NCBI GenBank assembly: GCA_023630585.1
Contig: CM042546.1
Span: 15,705,310 to 15,769,309 of the forward strand
Reading direction: 5' to 3'
From: Cranoglanis bouderius
Lineage: Eukaryota > Chordata > Actinopteri > Siluriformes > Cranoglanididae
DNA length: 64,000 nucleotides
Numbering within the stretch: position 1 is the first letter of the stretch; the number at the start of each line of letters is the position of its first letter. Both the position numbers and the translations under genes were made by a program. The notes under the pieces were generated by a model that ran no database searches, was not told where the DNA came from, and saw only the letters and a program-made list of their open reading frames with translations. Shown here in pieces: positions 35,121 to 45,929 of the stretch.

Positions 35121-35632
35121 TATTACTTACCTGACGTCCAAAAGTAAACGCACCTCTGTTAGAGCCCACAGTAGATGTCCATCAATGTACACTATTCAGT
35201 ACCCTAGTTTTTTCCGCTTGCAAGTATAAATCACTGCTGAGCCAACATTTCTGAGTTGCAGGCTGCATTCATTGTAATATGTTTACACACATATTCAAAA
35301 CAATTTATTTACTTATAAACAAATACTACGGCAGGGTCGTACCAAGATCATCACAAGCACACACTGCCATGGAAACGCAGCTTGAATATACATGTAAACT
35401 TCTCAGCATGTTCTAGCAGTCACATATACACTTTTACACATATATAGTACACATATACACATATATAGTACATTTTAATGAGGCAGTGTTTCTAGTATGT
35501 GGAAGGGGGATTTTTTGAGGATTGGTGTGTTTTAATCCTAATGAAGACCTGGCAACCCTGTCAAATGAATAAGAAATCTGATTTTAAATAGTTCATTTGT
35601 GCCTTAACAGTCATGTAACAGTAAATGACTTG

Positions 35633-35808
35633 TTATAATATAATATAATATAATATAACATAATATAATATAGTATAACATAATACTTTTAAGTATAACG
35701 CTAGATATATTGGACTTTAAAAGCACTGTATGTGAGTTTGTTTGTTTTTAAAGCAGAAAACACGGTCAGAACTAAATGACTTCACAGCCCTACATTAAAC
35801 ACTTTCTT

Positions 35809-35847
<39 letters not shown>

Positions 35848-35935
35848 TCGTTTTTAGGCTGCAATGTAACGACCATCTTTTAAAATAATAATAATAATAA
35901 TAATAATAAAATAAATAATAAAATAAAATAAAAAC
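35633..35935. repeat. AT-rich microsatellites upstream of the PACRG exon
   Basis: (AATAT)n at 35633-35686, (TTTA)n at 35807-35849 and (AAT)n/(AAAT)n at 35884-35935. They lie within 70-370 bp of the splice donor of the first PACRG exon. Confidence 0.95.
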
Positions 35936-36001
35936 ATTAAGTTTGGTTTGATATTAGTGAGCTAATCAGCAGCTAGCCCGCTAGCATAGGGAAGAACTTA
36001 C

Positions 36002-36079
36002 CACCGAGTTCTTCATAGTTGATTTCACGGTAAATCCTTCCGTCTTCAGCTTTGGTTTTGTTCCATCAAAAGTTCTCAT
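36002..36079 (-). CDS. pacrg: PACRG first coding exon (26 codons, start ATG)
   Basis: On the minus strand an ATG at 36079-36077 opens 26 codons ending in TEGFTVKSTMKNSV, then a perfect GTAAGT donor (36001-35996). Known vertebrate PACRG has SEGFTVKAMMKNSV immediately before VRGPPAAGAF, so this exon is contiguous in phase 0 with the exon at 11727-11861, giving ...KNSV-VVGPPAAGAF. The start has A at -3. No in-frame ATG lies upstream, although the frame stays open to about 36220 from a GTG. The predicted N-terminus (MRTFDGTKPKLK) is roughly 28 residues shorter than the human form and unlike it before TEGFTV. It could therefore be a true short fish N-terminus, or an alternative first exon may exist outside the matched part. 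Exon identity is sure; the start codon is likely. Confidence 0.88.
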
Positions 36080-36240
36080 GTTTGTAAAAGTCGAATGCAG
36101 AGCAAAACCTCTATAATGAAACTTATCAGTGGCTGGGCAATAAATGTTCTTCTCCAAACACCATAACACCGCTGAACCTCCTGTTTGAGTTGCTAAGGAT
36201 ACACTGCCGTTGCTATGCACTAGTCACAATGACACTACAG
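36080..36240 (-). other. PACRG 5' leader (approximate) with a short upstream ORF
   Basis: This is the stretch between the chosen PACRG start codon and the candidate promoter motifs. The transcription start cannot be fixed from sequence. An upstream ATG at 36164-36162 opens a 12-codon frame (MVFGEEHLLPSH) that stops at 36126, before and out of frame with the main start. If transcription starts upstream of 36164 this uORF could reduce translation. No intron is evident in the leader, and no TATA box is visible. Confidence 0.5.
36189..36202. promoter_or_regulatory. X-box-like RFX site upstream of PACRG
   Basis: The 14-mer GTTGCTAAGGATAC (plus strand) matches the symmetric RFX X-box GTTGCCATGGCAAC at 10 of 14 positions, with one full half-site. 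A second half-site GTTGCTATG lies at 36209-36217. They sit about 110-140 bp upstream of the PACRG start codon. RFX-driven X-boxes near the start are typical of ciliary genes, and PACRG is one. Binding is inferred from motif and context only. Confidence 0.5.
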
Positions 36241-36253
36241 CACCTGCACCCGA

Positions 36254-36262
36254 ACCGGAAGC
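36254..36262. promoter_or_regulatory. ETS/GABP-type motif in the PACRG upstream region
   Basis: ACCGGAAGC matches the ETS consensus used by GABP/ELK factors at TATA-less, often bidirectional promoters. It lies about 175 bp upstream of the PACRG start codon, beside the X-box-like site, in a small GC-rich patch that ends abruptly in AT-rich sequence near 36268. Regulatory role is inferred. Confidence 0.4.
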
Positions 36263-36816
36263 CGGTAATAATTCAATTAATTTACATTTAAATTCATTTA
36301 AATTCTCGATTAGGGCTGTTTAAATTCTTGTTCCCGATTGTGTTGATAAATTTTCAATAATTATATTATATTAGCTCTGACCAGGACTGTTTTTTTGTTT
36401 TGTTTTGTTTTTGTTTTGTTTTTTTTGCATCCCTGGAATGAACAGAATTCATTACGGATAATGGAAAAAACTGTTTAATAAACAACAAAATAAAAATAAA
36501 AATCTATATAAACGAAGAACTAAAAGTTTTATTTATCTTAAAAATGCACCTGCATCACTTTCATTTGGAACTAACGCTCATGACGAGCCAAGATATTTGC
36601 CTGAAAAATGACCATTACATGATAATGCTACTTTGAAATCAGGAAAATCATTTCTTCATTGCTTGCTTGTGATTGTCTGAGTTGCTATAATCCCGAAAAG
36701 AACTGTAGGTGATTTACGTTTCGACCACCTCATCTGTGATTAGCTTTAAACTCATCTCTACTACTGTTGTCAGAGCTCAGGGGTGTCCAGACTTTTTTCA
36801 AAGGGGGCCAGACGAG
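36263..36816. other. AT-rich flank upstream of PACRG; no recognised parkin exon
   Basis: After the GC patch at 36241-36268 the sequence is AT-rich. An ATG at 36229 on the plus strand opens MTLQHLHPNRKP before a GTAATA at 36265, which does not match parkin. No ATGATNG+GT start/donor combination expected for parkin exon 1 was found. Confidence 0.5.
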
Positions 36817-37757
36817 ATCAAAAGATGAATATGAGATGATATATCATAATTTCAGCTTTTATTTCCTGATATTTACATCTAGATGTGTTAAACAACTTAG
36901 AACATGGCACCTTAGGTGGCAGATACCCATTTCTAGGTGAGCAAAAAGTATTGGAACAGATAGTCTTAAAGTAAATTAAAGTAAATAACACTTAATATTT
37001 GGTTGCATATTGCTTGCTTGCAATAACTGCATCAAGCGCCCCACTGACTTTTGTGTTGCTTTTCCAGGCTTGTAGTGCAGCTTCTTTCAGTTGTTGTTTG
37101 TTTGAAGGGGTTTCTCCCTTCAGTCTCCTCTTCGGGAGGTGAAATGCTGCTCAACTGGGTTAAGGTCTGGTGATTGACTTGGCCAGTCTAAAACCGTCCA
37201 CTTTTTCCCCCTGATGAAGTCCTTTGTTGAGTTGGCAGTGTGTTTTTGGCGAGGTCATTGTCTTGCTGCATGATGACGTTCCTCTCAATTAGATTGGATG
37301 CATTTCTCTGTATACTGGCACACAAAATGTTTCTGTAAACTTCTGAATTCATTCAGTTATGAGTTGCATCATCAATAAAGACTAGTGAGCCTATTCCAGA
37401 AGCAGCCATGCAAGCCCAAGCCATGACACTACCTCCACCATGCTTGACTGATGAGCTCATATGTTCTGGATCATAAGGAGAGAAATGGTTCTGATTGATT
37501 TCCCCTCTTTTCTCAGCTTCAAAATGGCTTGCTTTTCTCCCACAGACAGCTCTCAGGTCTTTATGTTGGCTTATCCTTTTTAACAACAAATGCAGACTTC
37601 ACTGGTGAAACCTAGGGCTCAAACCAAGAGTAGACATTCAGAGCTATTAATTGTCTAAACAATCAAGCTAACAGGACAACAAGAAACACCTGTCAGTCAC
37701 ATGTTCCAATACTTTTGATCACTTTAAAAATGGGTGGGTTCAAACAAAAGGTGCCTT
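36817..37757 (-). mobile_element. Tc1-like family A copy, internally deleted
   Basis: Terminal-region sequence is present on both sides in inverted order (AACACATCTAGATG-type word at 36883 and GGAACATGTGACTGACAGGT mirrored at 37695). The minus frame 37589-37353 runs DLRAVCGRKASHFEAEKRGE, INQNHFSPYDPEHMSSSVKH, GGGSVMAWACMAASG. It jumps from the N-terminal HTH straight into the central catalytic region. Farther on (37210-37130) DWPSQSPDLNPVEQHF gives the Glu block. Outer ends are truncated. Confidence 0.8.
37353..37589 (-). pseudogene. Tc1 transposase fragment (family A), HTH deleted
   Basis: A 78-codon frame. Its start (RKASHFEAEKRG) is the family's extreme N-terminus, and KHGGGSVMAWACMA belongs to the middle of the DDE domain. 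About 150 residues, including the first catalytic Asp region, are missing between them. Confidence 0.8.
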
Positions 37758-37759
37758 CA

Positions 37760-37870
37760 GTGAAAAGCGACCACTGACCTGGTATATGAATTGATCATTA
37801 GCAGTGATGCTGATAAACTGATAAACCTGTACAAGCAACACACACACTACCACGTCAGTGTAATTGCTGT
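37760..37870. repeat. Dispersed repeat fragment
   Basis: GCAACACACACACTACCACG and TCAGTGTAATTGCTGTG resemble a common fish repeat that also seems present near 40380 (GTGTCTGTGGTGCTGATATG). Assignment is from memory. Confidence 0.35.
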
Positions 37871-37919
37871 GCCAAAAATGATTGCTGTACCATTGCCATA
37901 TTGAGTTGATGTTGATGTG

Positions 37920-38580
37920 TTTCCTAATTAGCTGTTTTATTTTTGTTTTAGGTTTTGTTGTCACATCTTCTGATTTCTGTTGTGTTTTTGGTTTTACACT
38001 CTTGTTTCCACATTTACTGTTGTGTTTTCTGTTTTGCTGTAGTGTTTTTTGTTTTGTTGTTGCTTTTTTGCTGTCTTGTTTCCAAACTTATTGTTGTGAC
38101 TTTGGTTTTGTTATTGCATTTTTTGGTTTCTGTTGTGTCTTTGGTTTTGTTGTTGCATTTTTGATGTAGCGTTTCCAAATTTGCTGTTGTGATTTAGATT
38201 TTGTTGTCACATCTTCTGATTTCTGTTGTGTTTTTGGTTTTACACTCTTGTTTCCAAATTTACTGTTGTGTTTTCTGTTTTGCTGTAGTGTTTTTGGTTT
38301 TGTTGGGGAGTTTTCTTTTTTTTTTTTTTTTTTGCTCTTGTGTTCACTTTTTTATTGTTGTTTTTGGTTTTGTTGCTGCATTTTTGCTGTCTTGTTTCCA
38401 AATTTTTTGTTGCGTTTTTGGTTTCGTTGTTGCGTTTCCAAATTTGCTGTTGTGATTTAGGTTTTGTTGTTGCATTTTCTGTTTTGTTGCGCGTTCTGCT
38501 TCCTGTCTTGAATTTGAATTTTTGTTTTGCTGTTTTTGTTTTTGCTCTTGCTGTTGTGTTTTAGGCTTGTTAGTGTGTTT
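37920..38580. repeat. T/G-rich block with a ~246-bp internal duplication
   Basis: Dense TTTGCTGTTGTGTTTTT words. A stretch beginning GTTTTGTTGTCACATCTTCT at 37952 recurs almost unchanged at 38198 for nearly 100 bp, an offset of 246 bp. A third, weaker start lies at 38461. Open frames in all forward frames (Phe/Leu/Cys/Val-rich, up to 95 codons) are composition artefacts. Confidence 0.85.
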
Positions 38581-38862
38581 TGAGCTAATAGTTCACTATA
38601 CAGTATGCTTGCAGATTGTGCATAGCAAAATAAATATTTTTATCTTATATTTGTTTCATTTCTTTTGCAGAATAATTAGGTCGTTGCTCTTTTCAGCGTT
38701 GTTCGCTGGGTGAGTTTGCCAACATTATGTACTTAATCCAAGTTGGCATCCCTGGCAGGCCTAGCGTTTGTCTGCTAAGCCTGGTGAGAATACCATGGTA
38801 CTTTATCATTCCAGTTTAACAGTGTGGTGACTGTAGCCTGCAGCATCCCCTCACCTCACGTG

Positions 38863-38921
<59 letters not shown>
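38863..38921. repeat. (CT)n microsatellite
   Basis: Nearly pure CT run of about 29 units. Confidence 0.97.
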
Positions 38922-38926
<5 letters not shown>

Positions 38927-39380
38927 GCTCTCTGTCTCTTTCTGGCTTTAGGACACTGTTATCAATCTTCAGAGCTTAGGCAATTTCTCTAAAAGCCCCT
39001 TGTTTTTTTTATGGCTCCAGAGAGAGTAATGGAGAACAGTGGGTTAGGGGATGTAAAAAGGAGAAGCCGCACGAACAAAGAAACGATAAAACAAAAAGAA
39101 ACAAAAAACAAAAAAAACGATGCTGCCCCCTATTATTAACTCTTATCATATTCTCTGTGCACAGCATGGACCTCATTTATATCATCCATATAACACTAAA
39201 GCTGCTTTCCAGAGTGTTCCTCCAGTAGCTTTATAATCATCGTCCTCTTCTTCATCATCATTTTGAGCTCAGGCCTGGACCTCATGTTTCTCGTCTTGTC
39301 AATCTTCCCTGAGCGCTCACACACACACCGAGGCAGAAATTAGATGGCCATTAATGGAGTACAATGTGTTTGGACATCAT

Positions 39381-39382
<2 letters not shown>

Positions 39383-39451
<69 letters not shown>

Positions 39452-39664
39452 TAGACACACACGCACACATATACACACACTTACAGCCAGACAGAAAGCC
39501 AGAGCAGGATGTGGACATACACAGTGGGAGTTAGAGCACACGCCTCCATGTGTCTGCCAATTACCAGGCCCCAAATGGCCCATTAGGATGGAGTGTGAGC
39601 GTGGCCCTGCTGGTGTGACATGCTGCACTGCTTCAGACACACACACACACACATACACACACAC
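39383..39664. repeat. (CA)n microsatellites
   Basis: A long CA run at 39383-39447 with a degenerate tail to 39481, and a second at 39637-39664. Open frames on both strands here are Thr-His or Val-Cys repeats. Confidence 0.97.
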
Positions 39665-40339
39665 TCCTGCAGTCACCCTGAATGCAGAATGGCTGGGGTT
39701 TTGAAGAGAATGTGACAGCTCATTGCAACAACATTAAGGTAAGGCCACTGTTTATAGTCACTGCTGAGCTCAGGTTAGTGAAAACACTATGGAGAAACTT
39801 TTAACCAATCACCACATTTTTCTCTGATGCTTTCTGAGCTCCGCCTCTCAAGGCCTTGAGAATTTTAAGTGAAACACACACACACCCATCAGTGCAAAAG
39901 GAACACCATAGGACCACCCCAATCAGATTTTATTTTTTATTTTTTTATTTTTTACAACTCCATTTTAGCAACTTTAGACAGAATTTGAATTGAATTACAT
40001 AGTAATTATTTAAACCTTTTGTCTATATTTTGCCTATAGATTACACTTCCATCTCTAAATCTTTTTCAAAGCTAAAGAGGACATAGCTAGCAAGGTTTTA
40101 GAAGAACTGTATTTACACTGACTTTTTTTTTTTTTTTTTTACCTCCATCATTTTTTAAACTAGCTGCTTACCCAACGTGATCTTTTCAGGCAGATAGCCT
40201 AAAATAAATATACACCATTCTGGTAAATTTTTACAGTTTATTAATGTCGAGGCATCAAATTATGTTATATGCAGAAAAAAAAAACATTTGGCCAAACTGC
40301 TTGCAAGAATTAGGCTACTGGTTTTCCTAGAGTACCACA

Positions 40340-40610
40340 CATTTTATTTGGGTGGTGGACCCTTCTGAGTAGAACAACAACACTAACACAACATAGTGTC
40401 TGTGGTGCTGATATGAGTGTCACTGCTGGTCCACCACCATAAATATCCGGCTAACAACTAGAGGAAAAAAGGATGATTAACACAAATCGTGCATAGAAAA
40501 AGATGAGCTCTCTCACTGTACACTTACAAAGTGGAGCAACCATGTAGGTGGGTAGGATAAAGTAATAATACACCGACAGAAGTATGCACCTGGCACTGAG
40601 TGTATGTATA
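40340..40610. repeat. Degenerate dispersed repeat
   Basis: TGGTGGACCCTTCTGAGTAG, CACTGCTGGTCCACCACCAT and CAAAGTGGAGCAACCATGTA correspond to a widespread fish non-coding repeat as I remember it. No termini could be fixed. Confidence 0.35.
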
Positions 40611-41844
40611 TGTATATAGTGTAACCAGTCGAACATATATATAAACATGTTCTAGTGTTCTCTGTCATTTTAAACCAAGCATTTATATATACACAAAATT
40701 GGGCACAGTCCTAAAATTCATGTCATTTCATGACATTTCCCTGGTTCTGTAAATACTATGGAGCATAGAGTGATGGTATATAGAGTGTATGTACTTAAAG
40801 TACATTAAAAAATAAAATGAAATGCATTAATAATTGTTACACCACAGCATGGTTGATTTCTGGTTGAGTAGCTTTCTAAAGAAATGTCTATTTAACCCTT
40901 ATTTGTAACAATCGGTATTAAGTTTTCCACCATGGGAAAAGTGAATTTTGTGCTTTCTGTTTTCTCTGTAACATGAAATCCCAAGTCTTATTAACTTCAA
41001 GAGGGAGAAACTAGAGAGGCTTTTGTAGAAGTTTCACAACATTAGGTATAGCTACAGTATGTAATATAAACAGACAAAATGTACAATGTGTCATTCTTTA
41101 ATTAATATATTTTTTTAAATGTAATTATTGGAAAGTTGTTATTGGATGAGAGAAAAAATCTGTGCTGTTATAGGAAAATAGAAAAATAATTCACTTCGGG
41201 ATGGTAACTGTAGTATCACACCACCTCATCATTGATTCTTTTCCTAAAACTGTATTCTAATTGTTTTATTCCTTACATACAGAATTGTGTGATCAACAAA
41301 CTTGGAAATTATACAATAAATTACATGATGAAACATTTAGTCCCTTTCCATCTCACATAACCTTTCTCTCTGATCACACTCTAATTACTGTGTTTATTTA
41401 AAGGGCAGAGACTAACAACATTGCACACTTCCAGCCCAGTCAACTGTGCAGTCTCAGGAGATCATCCAGATGGGCCCAAAACAGCACAGAAGAGTTCCAG
41501 AAAGTAATTAGTAACCAAGAAATCCAAACACATTTAGACACCTTTCTGAAAAGTACATGCACTCACAGTAGGCAGAAAGGAATACAAGCAAACAATAAAA
41601 ACAAATCAAAAACATAGTAATTTGATCAAGAGTGGAAAAAAGTTTTGGACACTATTAAATCCAAAACATGGTCCAAATAATGTAGACCTAACATAGACCT
41701 CCTTTGCTGTGAAACACTGAAGCAATATTCACTAAATGTAGACTCAAAAAATTAGCTAGCTTTTGGTAGCCAATGATGATTTGAGAGGATGGCTACCAAC
41801 TTTCGTACTGATGACACAACACCTTCCTTTTCATCAAAAAAGGG
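40611..41844. other. No recognised feature
   Basis: AT-rich sequence. 41130-41290 contains words like GTGCTGTTATAGGAAAATA that may be a diverged family X tail. Confidence 0.4.
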
Positions 41845-42335
41845 AATTAACCTGACTTGGTCAGGTGCAGGTCTCTCTTTTAACTCAGGAGGTTCCAGAC
41901 AGAGACAGACAGAGAGGCCACTCAGGGGCTTGTTCAGTCCTTTGTCAGCTCAGGATTGTACTATTGCAACTTTTTCCTAGCTGGTCTTCCATTGCATGCC
42001 ATCAGACAACTGCAACTAATCCAGAGTGCATCTGCAGACCTTGTTTTCTGCCTAAAGTTCTTCCATATCACCCCACTGCTACATTCCCTCCACTGGTCTT
42101 CCTCAAACCTGCAGGGGCAAAGGTGCCCAGGCATTTATCAAACCCCTGGTGTACTATGTTTGGTCCAAATCCCAAATACGACCTGACCACCATTCCTCAA
42201 GACACAAGAAAGGCATGCGTGAAGGCTCTTCTCTGTCCTGGCACCCCGGTGTTGGAATGAACTTCCCCTGGCTGTCTTAACACCTGAGTGACTTTAAACA
42301 AAGACTGAGGACTCATCTTTCACCAGTTAGGCATA
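41845..42335 (+). mobile_element. LINE 3' fragment, same family as 27153-28110
   Basis: YYCNFFLAGLPLHAIRQLQL and ITPLLHSLHW match the post-RT region of the fish LINE (compare LDYYNLLLAGLLLHAIRPLQ at 27710). It ends with GGAATGAACTTCCCCTGGCT. It is 5'-truncated with several frameshifts. Confidence 0.75.
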
Positions 42336-43403
42336 GCAATGTGACCTTTTTTGGACGGGTCGACCCCTTTTTTTCAGAAATATTGTCTACTCCTATGGCC
42401 CATCCAGAGAGACGGTACAGTGCAGCTGTATGCCACAACACTAGGTACTGTGGCACAGGGTGAAACACTGACATTCCACTGATGACCTCCTGGTATTGGT
42501 TGGCAGCTATCTGATACATATCCTAGCCTGTAGCCCTACACACACACAGTACTAAATGAACTTTATCAATAATATATTAGAAGCTTTGAATCATTGACTA
42601 ATTTCTGAACAAGCCAGACCTCTTGCAGTGTCTGGTCTAGTTTCATTTGGCCAGATGTGCTGCTATAAAACTCCTTAATTGAACCTCTGTGTCGTTGAAC
42701 TATAAATATCTTCTATCACAAGCTGTAGGTGAATAACCAGTCTAGTTATAACAGGTGAATAACCTACATGTACTTCATTTGCCTTCAATAAAGCGTCCAG
42801 TGTCTGAGAGATTTAGAGCAAGTATATGCTAGATTAGCTTTCTCAAACATTTAAATTTAGATCTTACATGTACAGATGTAAATCAACTTGCTGCATTTTC
42901 TCTGTGTTAAAAATAGCAGTGAGTATGGACACTCAAAAACAACAACTTAAGTTGAGTATTTTCACTCAACGTAAGGATGCAGGGCAGGTTTAGCCAGGTT
43001 AAGCTGATTTTCAGTCAAACAAGCAATTAACTTCAAACATCTTATGCAAATTCTTGTTATAGGATGATATTAATCCATGGTGGATGAGGCAGTTGACACA
43101 TTTGGATAGAATTGAGTGACAGCTAGAACAGCATCATTTGCACCACTTTAAACACACATGAGTACAGCATAGTGTACTTCATCTTTATCATTTGACAGAT
43201 TTAGAATGTTTTGGGGTTGTTTTTTTTTATTGACAGCATTGAGATCTTCTGTTTTGCAGTGTACTGTACCAATAAACTTTGAGTGACAAAGTTATACTTT
43301 TGAATTTTGCAAGCAAACTAGATATCTGAAACAACACTGGAATACACCAATGCAAACTATATAGTCTTATCAAGTCACCTAGCATTAATTTGGTTTGTGT
43401 GTT
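42336..43403. other. No recognised feature
   Basis: Unique sequence. The short minus frame at 42313-42519 shows no domain. Confidence 0.5.
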
Positions 43404-43455
43404 AAAATATTCATTAATTCATCTTCAGTAACTGCTTTATCCTGCTTTTTCCCTA
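43404..43455 (-). mobile_element. SINE S2 tail fragment
   Basis: ATTCATTAATTCATCTTCAG and TAACTGCTTTATCCTG are the 3' tail of another fish SINE (S2), also at 50820 and 53225. Confidence 0.5.
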
Positions 43456-43808
43456 TCCCACTCTTCCTTGCAAAAATGCTCCAGATCTGTCAAATTGTGA
43501 GGACATCCCCTGTGTACAGCCCTCTTCAAATCATTCCACAGGTTTTCAACAAGATTTAGATCTGGGATCTAACTGGGCCTCTCCAAAACGTTGATCTTTT
43601 TCTTCATCTTCAGCTGTCTAACAGAGGCCTGCAGGTTTTATGCCAAAATAGCATTTGGAGCTGTCCACGATTCCCTCTATCTTGACTAACAGCCCCATAG
43701 TATGATGTTGCCACCACCATGTTTCATCGTGGGTATGGTGTCCTTTGAGTGATAAGCTGTTTTGTTTTTGCTCCAAATATATTTCAGAATTATGCCCAAA
43801 AAGTTCTA

Positions 43809-45185
43809 CAGTGGGGGAAAAAAGTATTTGATCCCCTGCTGATTTTGTATGTTTGCCCATTGACAAAGAAATGAACAGTCTATAATTTTAATGGTAGGTG
43901 TATTTTAACAGTGAGAGACAGAATAACAACAAAAAAATCCAGAAAAAAGCATTTCAAAAAAGTTATAAATTGATCTGCATTTTAATGAGGGAAATAAGTA
44001 TTTGATCCCCTATCAATCAGCAAGATTTCTGGCTCCCAGGTGTCTTTTACACAGGTAACGAGCTGAGATTAGGAGCACTCTCTTAAAGGGAGTGCTCCTA
44101 ATCTCAGTTTGTTACCTGTATAAAAGACACCTGTCCACAGAAGCAATCAATAAATCAGATTCCAAACTCTCCACCATGGCCAAGACCAAAGAGCTGTCCA
44201 ACAATGTCAGGGACAAGATTGTGGACCTACACAAGGCTGGAATGGGCTACAAGACCATCGCCAAGCAGCTTGGTGAGAAGGTGACAACAGTTGGTACGAT
44301 TATTCGCAAATGGAAGAAACTGTCAGTCTCCCTCGGTCTGGGGCTCCATGCAAGATCTCACCTCGTGGAGTTTCAATGATCATGAGAACGGTGAGGAATC
44401 AGCCAAGAACTACACGGGAGGATCTTGTTAATGATCTCAAGGCAGCTGGGACCATAGTCACCAAGAAAACAATTGGTAACACACTACGCCGTGAAGGACT
44501 GAAATCCTGCAGCGCCCGCAAGGTCCCCCTGCTCAAGAAAGCACATGTACAGGCCCGTATGAAGTTTGCCTGAATGATTCAGAGAAGAACTGGGTGAAAG
44601 TGTTGTGGTCAGGTGTGGTCAGATCTCTTTGGCATCAACTCAACTCACCGTGTTTGGAGGAGGAGGAATGCTGCCTATGACCCCAAGTCATAACACCATC
44701 CCCACCGTTAAACATGGAGGTGGGAACATTATGCTTTGGGGGTGTTTTTTCTGCTAAGGGGACAGGACAACTGCACTGCATCAAAGGAACGATGGACGGG
44801 GCCATGTACCGTCAAATCTTGGGTGAGAACCTCCTTCCCTCAGCCAGGGCATTGAAAATGACCTTAATGACTTGGAGAGGACCTGCAAAGAGGAGTGGGA
44901 CAAAATCCCTCCTGAGATGTGTGCAAACCTGGTGGCCAACTACAAGAAATGTCTGATTTCTGTTATTGTCAACAAGGGTTTTGCCACCAAGCACTAAGTC
45001 GAAGGGGTCAAATACTTATTTCACTCATTAAAATGAAAATCTATTTATATCTTTTTTGAAATTCTGGATTTTTTTTGTTGTTATTCTGTCTCTCACTGTT
45101 AAAATACACCTACCATTAAAATTATAGACTGATCATTTCAAACGTACAAAATCAGCAGGGGATCAAATACTTTTTTCCCCCACTG
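43809..45185 (+). mobile_element. Tc1-like element nested in an older Tc1; complete ends
   Basis: Terminal repeats AGTGGGGGAAAAAAGTATTT and its inverse AAATACTTTTTTCCCCCACT extend inward for about 190 bp, with TA at both sides (43807-43808 and 45186-45187). Length is 1,377 bp. It carries a transposase relic on the plus strand. The terminal repeats are well preserved, implying a younger age than its host element. Confidence 0.9.
44176..44997 (+). pseudogene. Tc1 transposase, frameshifted and catalytically deleted
   Basis: From the ATG at 44176: MAKTKELSNNVRDKIVDLHK, then GYKTIAKQLGEKVTTVGTII and RKWKK form the first HTH. A frameshift near 44315 moves to the frame with SGAPCKISPRGVSMIMRTVR, then REDLVNDLKAAGTIVTKKTI, the second HTH. 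A later part contains GTLCFGGVFSAKGTGQLHCI, then jumps from LLPSARAL to a C-terminus with CANLVANYKKCL (third frame) ending NKGFATKH. The segment with the second Asp and the Glu (about 100 residues) is missing. Confidence 0.85.
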
Positions 45186-45929
45186 TACCTTGGTCTCATC
45201 AGACCATAACACATTTTGCCACATGATTTGGGGTTATTTAGTCAGGCTTGGAATTTTTTTTTTTGCTGTTGTTGTTGTTTGTTTGTTTGTTTGTTTTTCC
45301 TGAGAAAGGGCTTCCATCTAGCCACCCTTTCCCATAGCCCATACATGTAAAGAATGAGAGAGATTGTTGTCACATACAAGGAGAACCAGTACCTGCCAGA
45401 TATTCATGCAGCTCCTTTATTGCTGCCATAGGTCTCATAGCAGCCTCCCAGATAAGTTTTCATCTTGTCCTTTTGTCAAATTTGGAGGGACGTCCTGTTC
45501 TTTGTAATGTCACTGTGGTGTCCCATTTTCTCCAGTTGTTGATGATGGCCTTCATGGTGATCCATGGTACATCTAATGTTTTGGACATTCTTTTGTACTC
45601 CTTTCCTGATCAATACCTTTCCACAATACATGTTTTGTAAGCTCTTTGCAGACCGTGGCTTCAGCAGTCAGATGAAACCAAGAAGATCCTACAGAAACAG
45701 CTGATTAATTGATGACGTGTGTATGATAATTACCTTTGAACTTGATTGGTTAATTGCATGCCCCATTATAAAACAGTGTGCACACTTGCGCAACCGGGTT
45801 ATTGTAAGTTTTTCCTTTTTTCTCCTAAAACATTTCTATTTGTCTATTTGTTTTCTTTCTATATGTCACATTAAAGATGAAAAAAGATCTGACATGATCT
45901 ATCTTATCTTGACTTTTTATATCCACTGT

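Larger units (their letters stand above)
11862..36001 (-). other. pacrg: PACRG intron 1 (24,140 bp)
   Basis: The intron is bounded by GTAAGT at 36001 and GGTTAG at 11862, read on the minus strand. It carries most of the window's transposon relics, including copies nested in each other. No further PACRG coding exon was recognised inside it, and the flanking exons join in phase 0 with the conserved protein unbroken. Confidence 0.85.
43470..45929 (-). mobile_element. Older Tc1-like element, split by a younger Tc1 copy
   Basis: Flanks of the 43809-45185 element join cleanly across the TA: left ...CCCAAAAAGTTC-TA, right TA-CCTTGGTCTCATCAGACC, a typical minus-strand Tc1 transposase sequence. The right terminus ends in TTTTTATATCCACTG followed by TA at 45930. 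The left terminus is lost. The transposase is heavily decayed and gives no long frame. Confidence 0.75.

Noticed and set aside
36229..36264. Plus-strand ATG with 12 codons then GTAATA, considered as parkin exon 1
   Set aside because: The peptide (MTLQHLHPNRKP) does not match the conserved parkin start MIVFVR, and parkin exon 1 normally has about seven coding bases.
37882..38713. Series of Phe/Leu/Cys-rich frames resembling membrane proteins
   Set aside because: Composition of a T/G-rich repeat block; frames overlap in all three phases.
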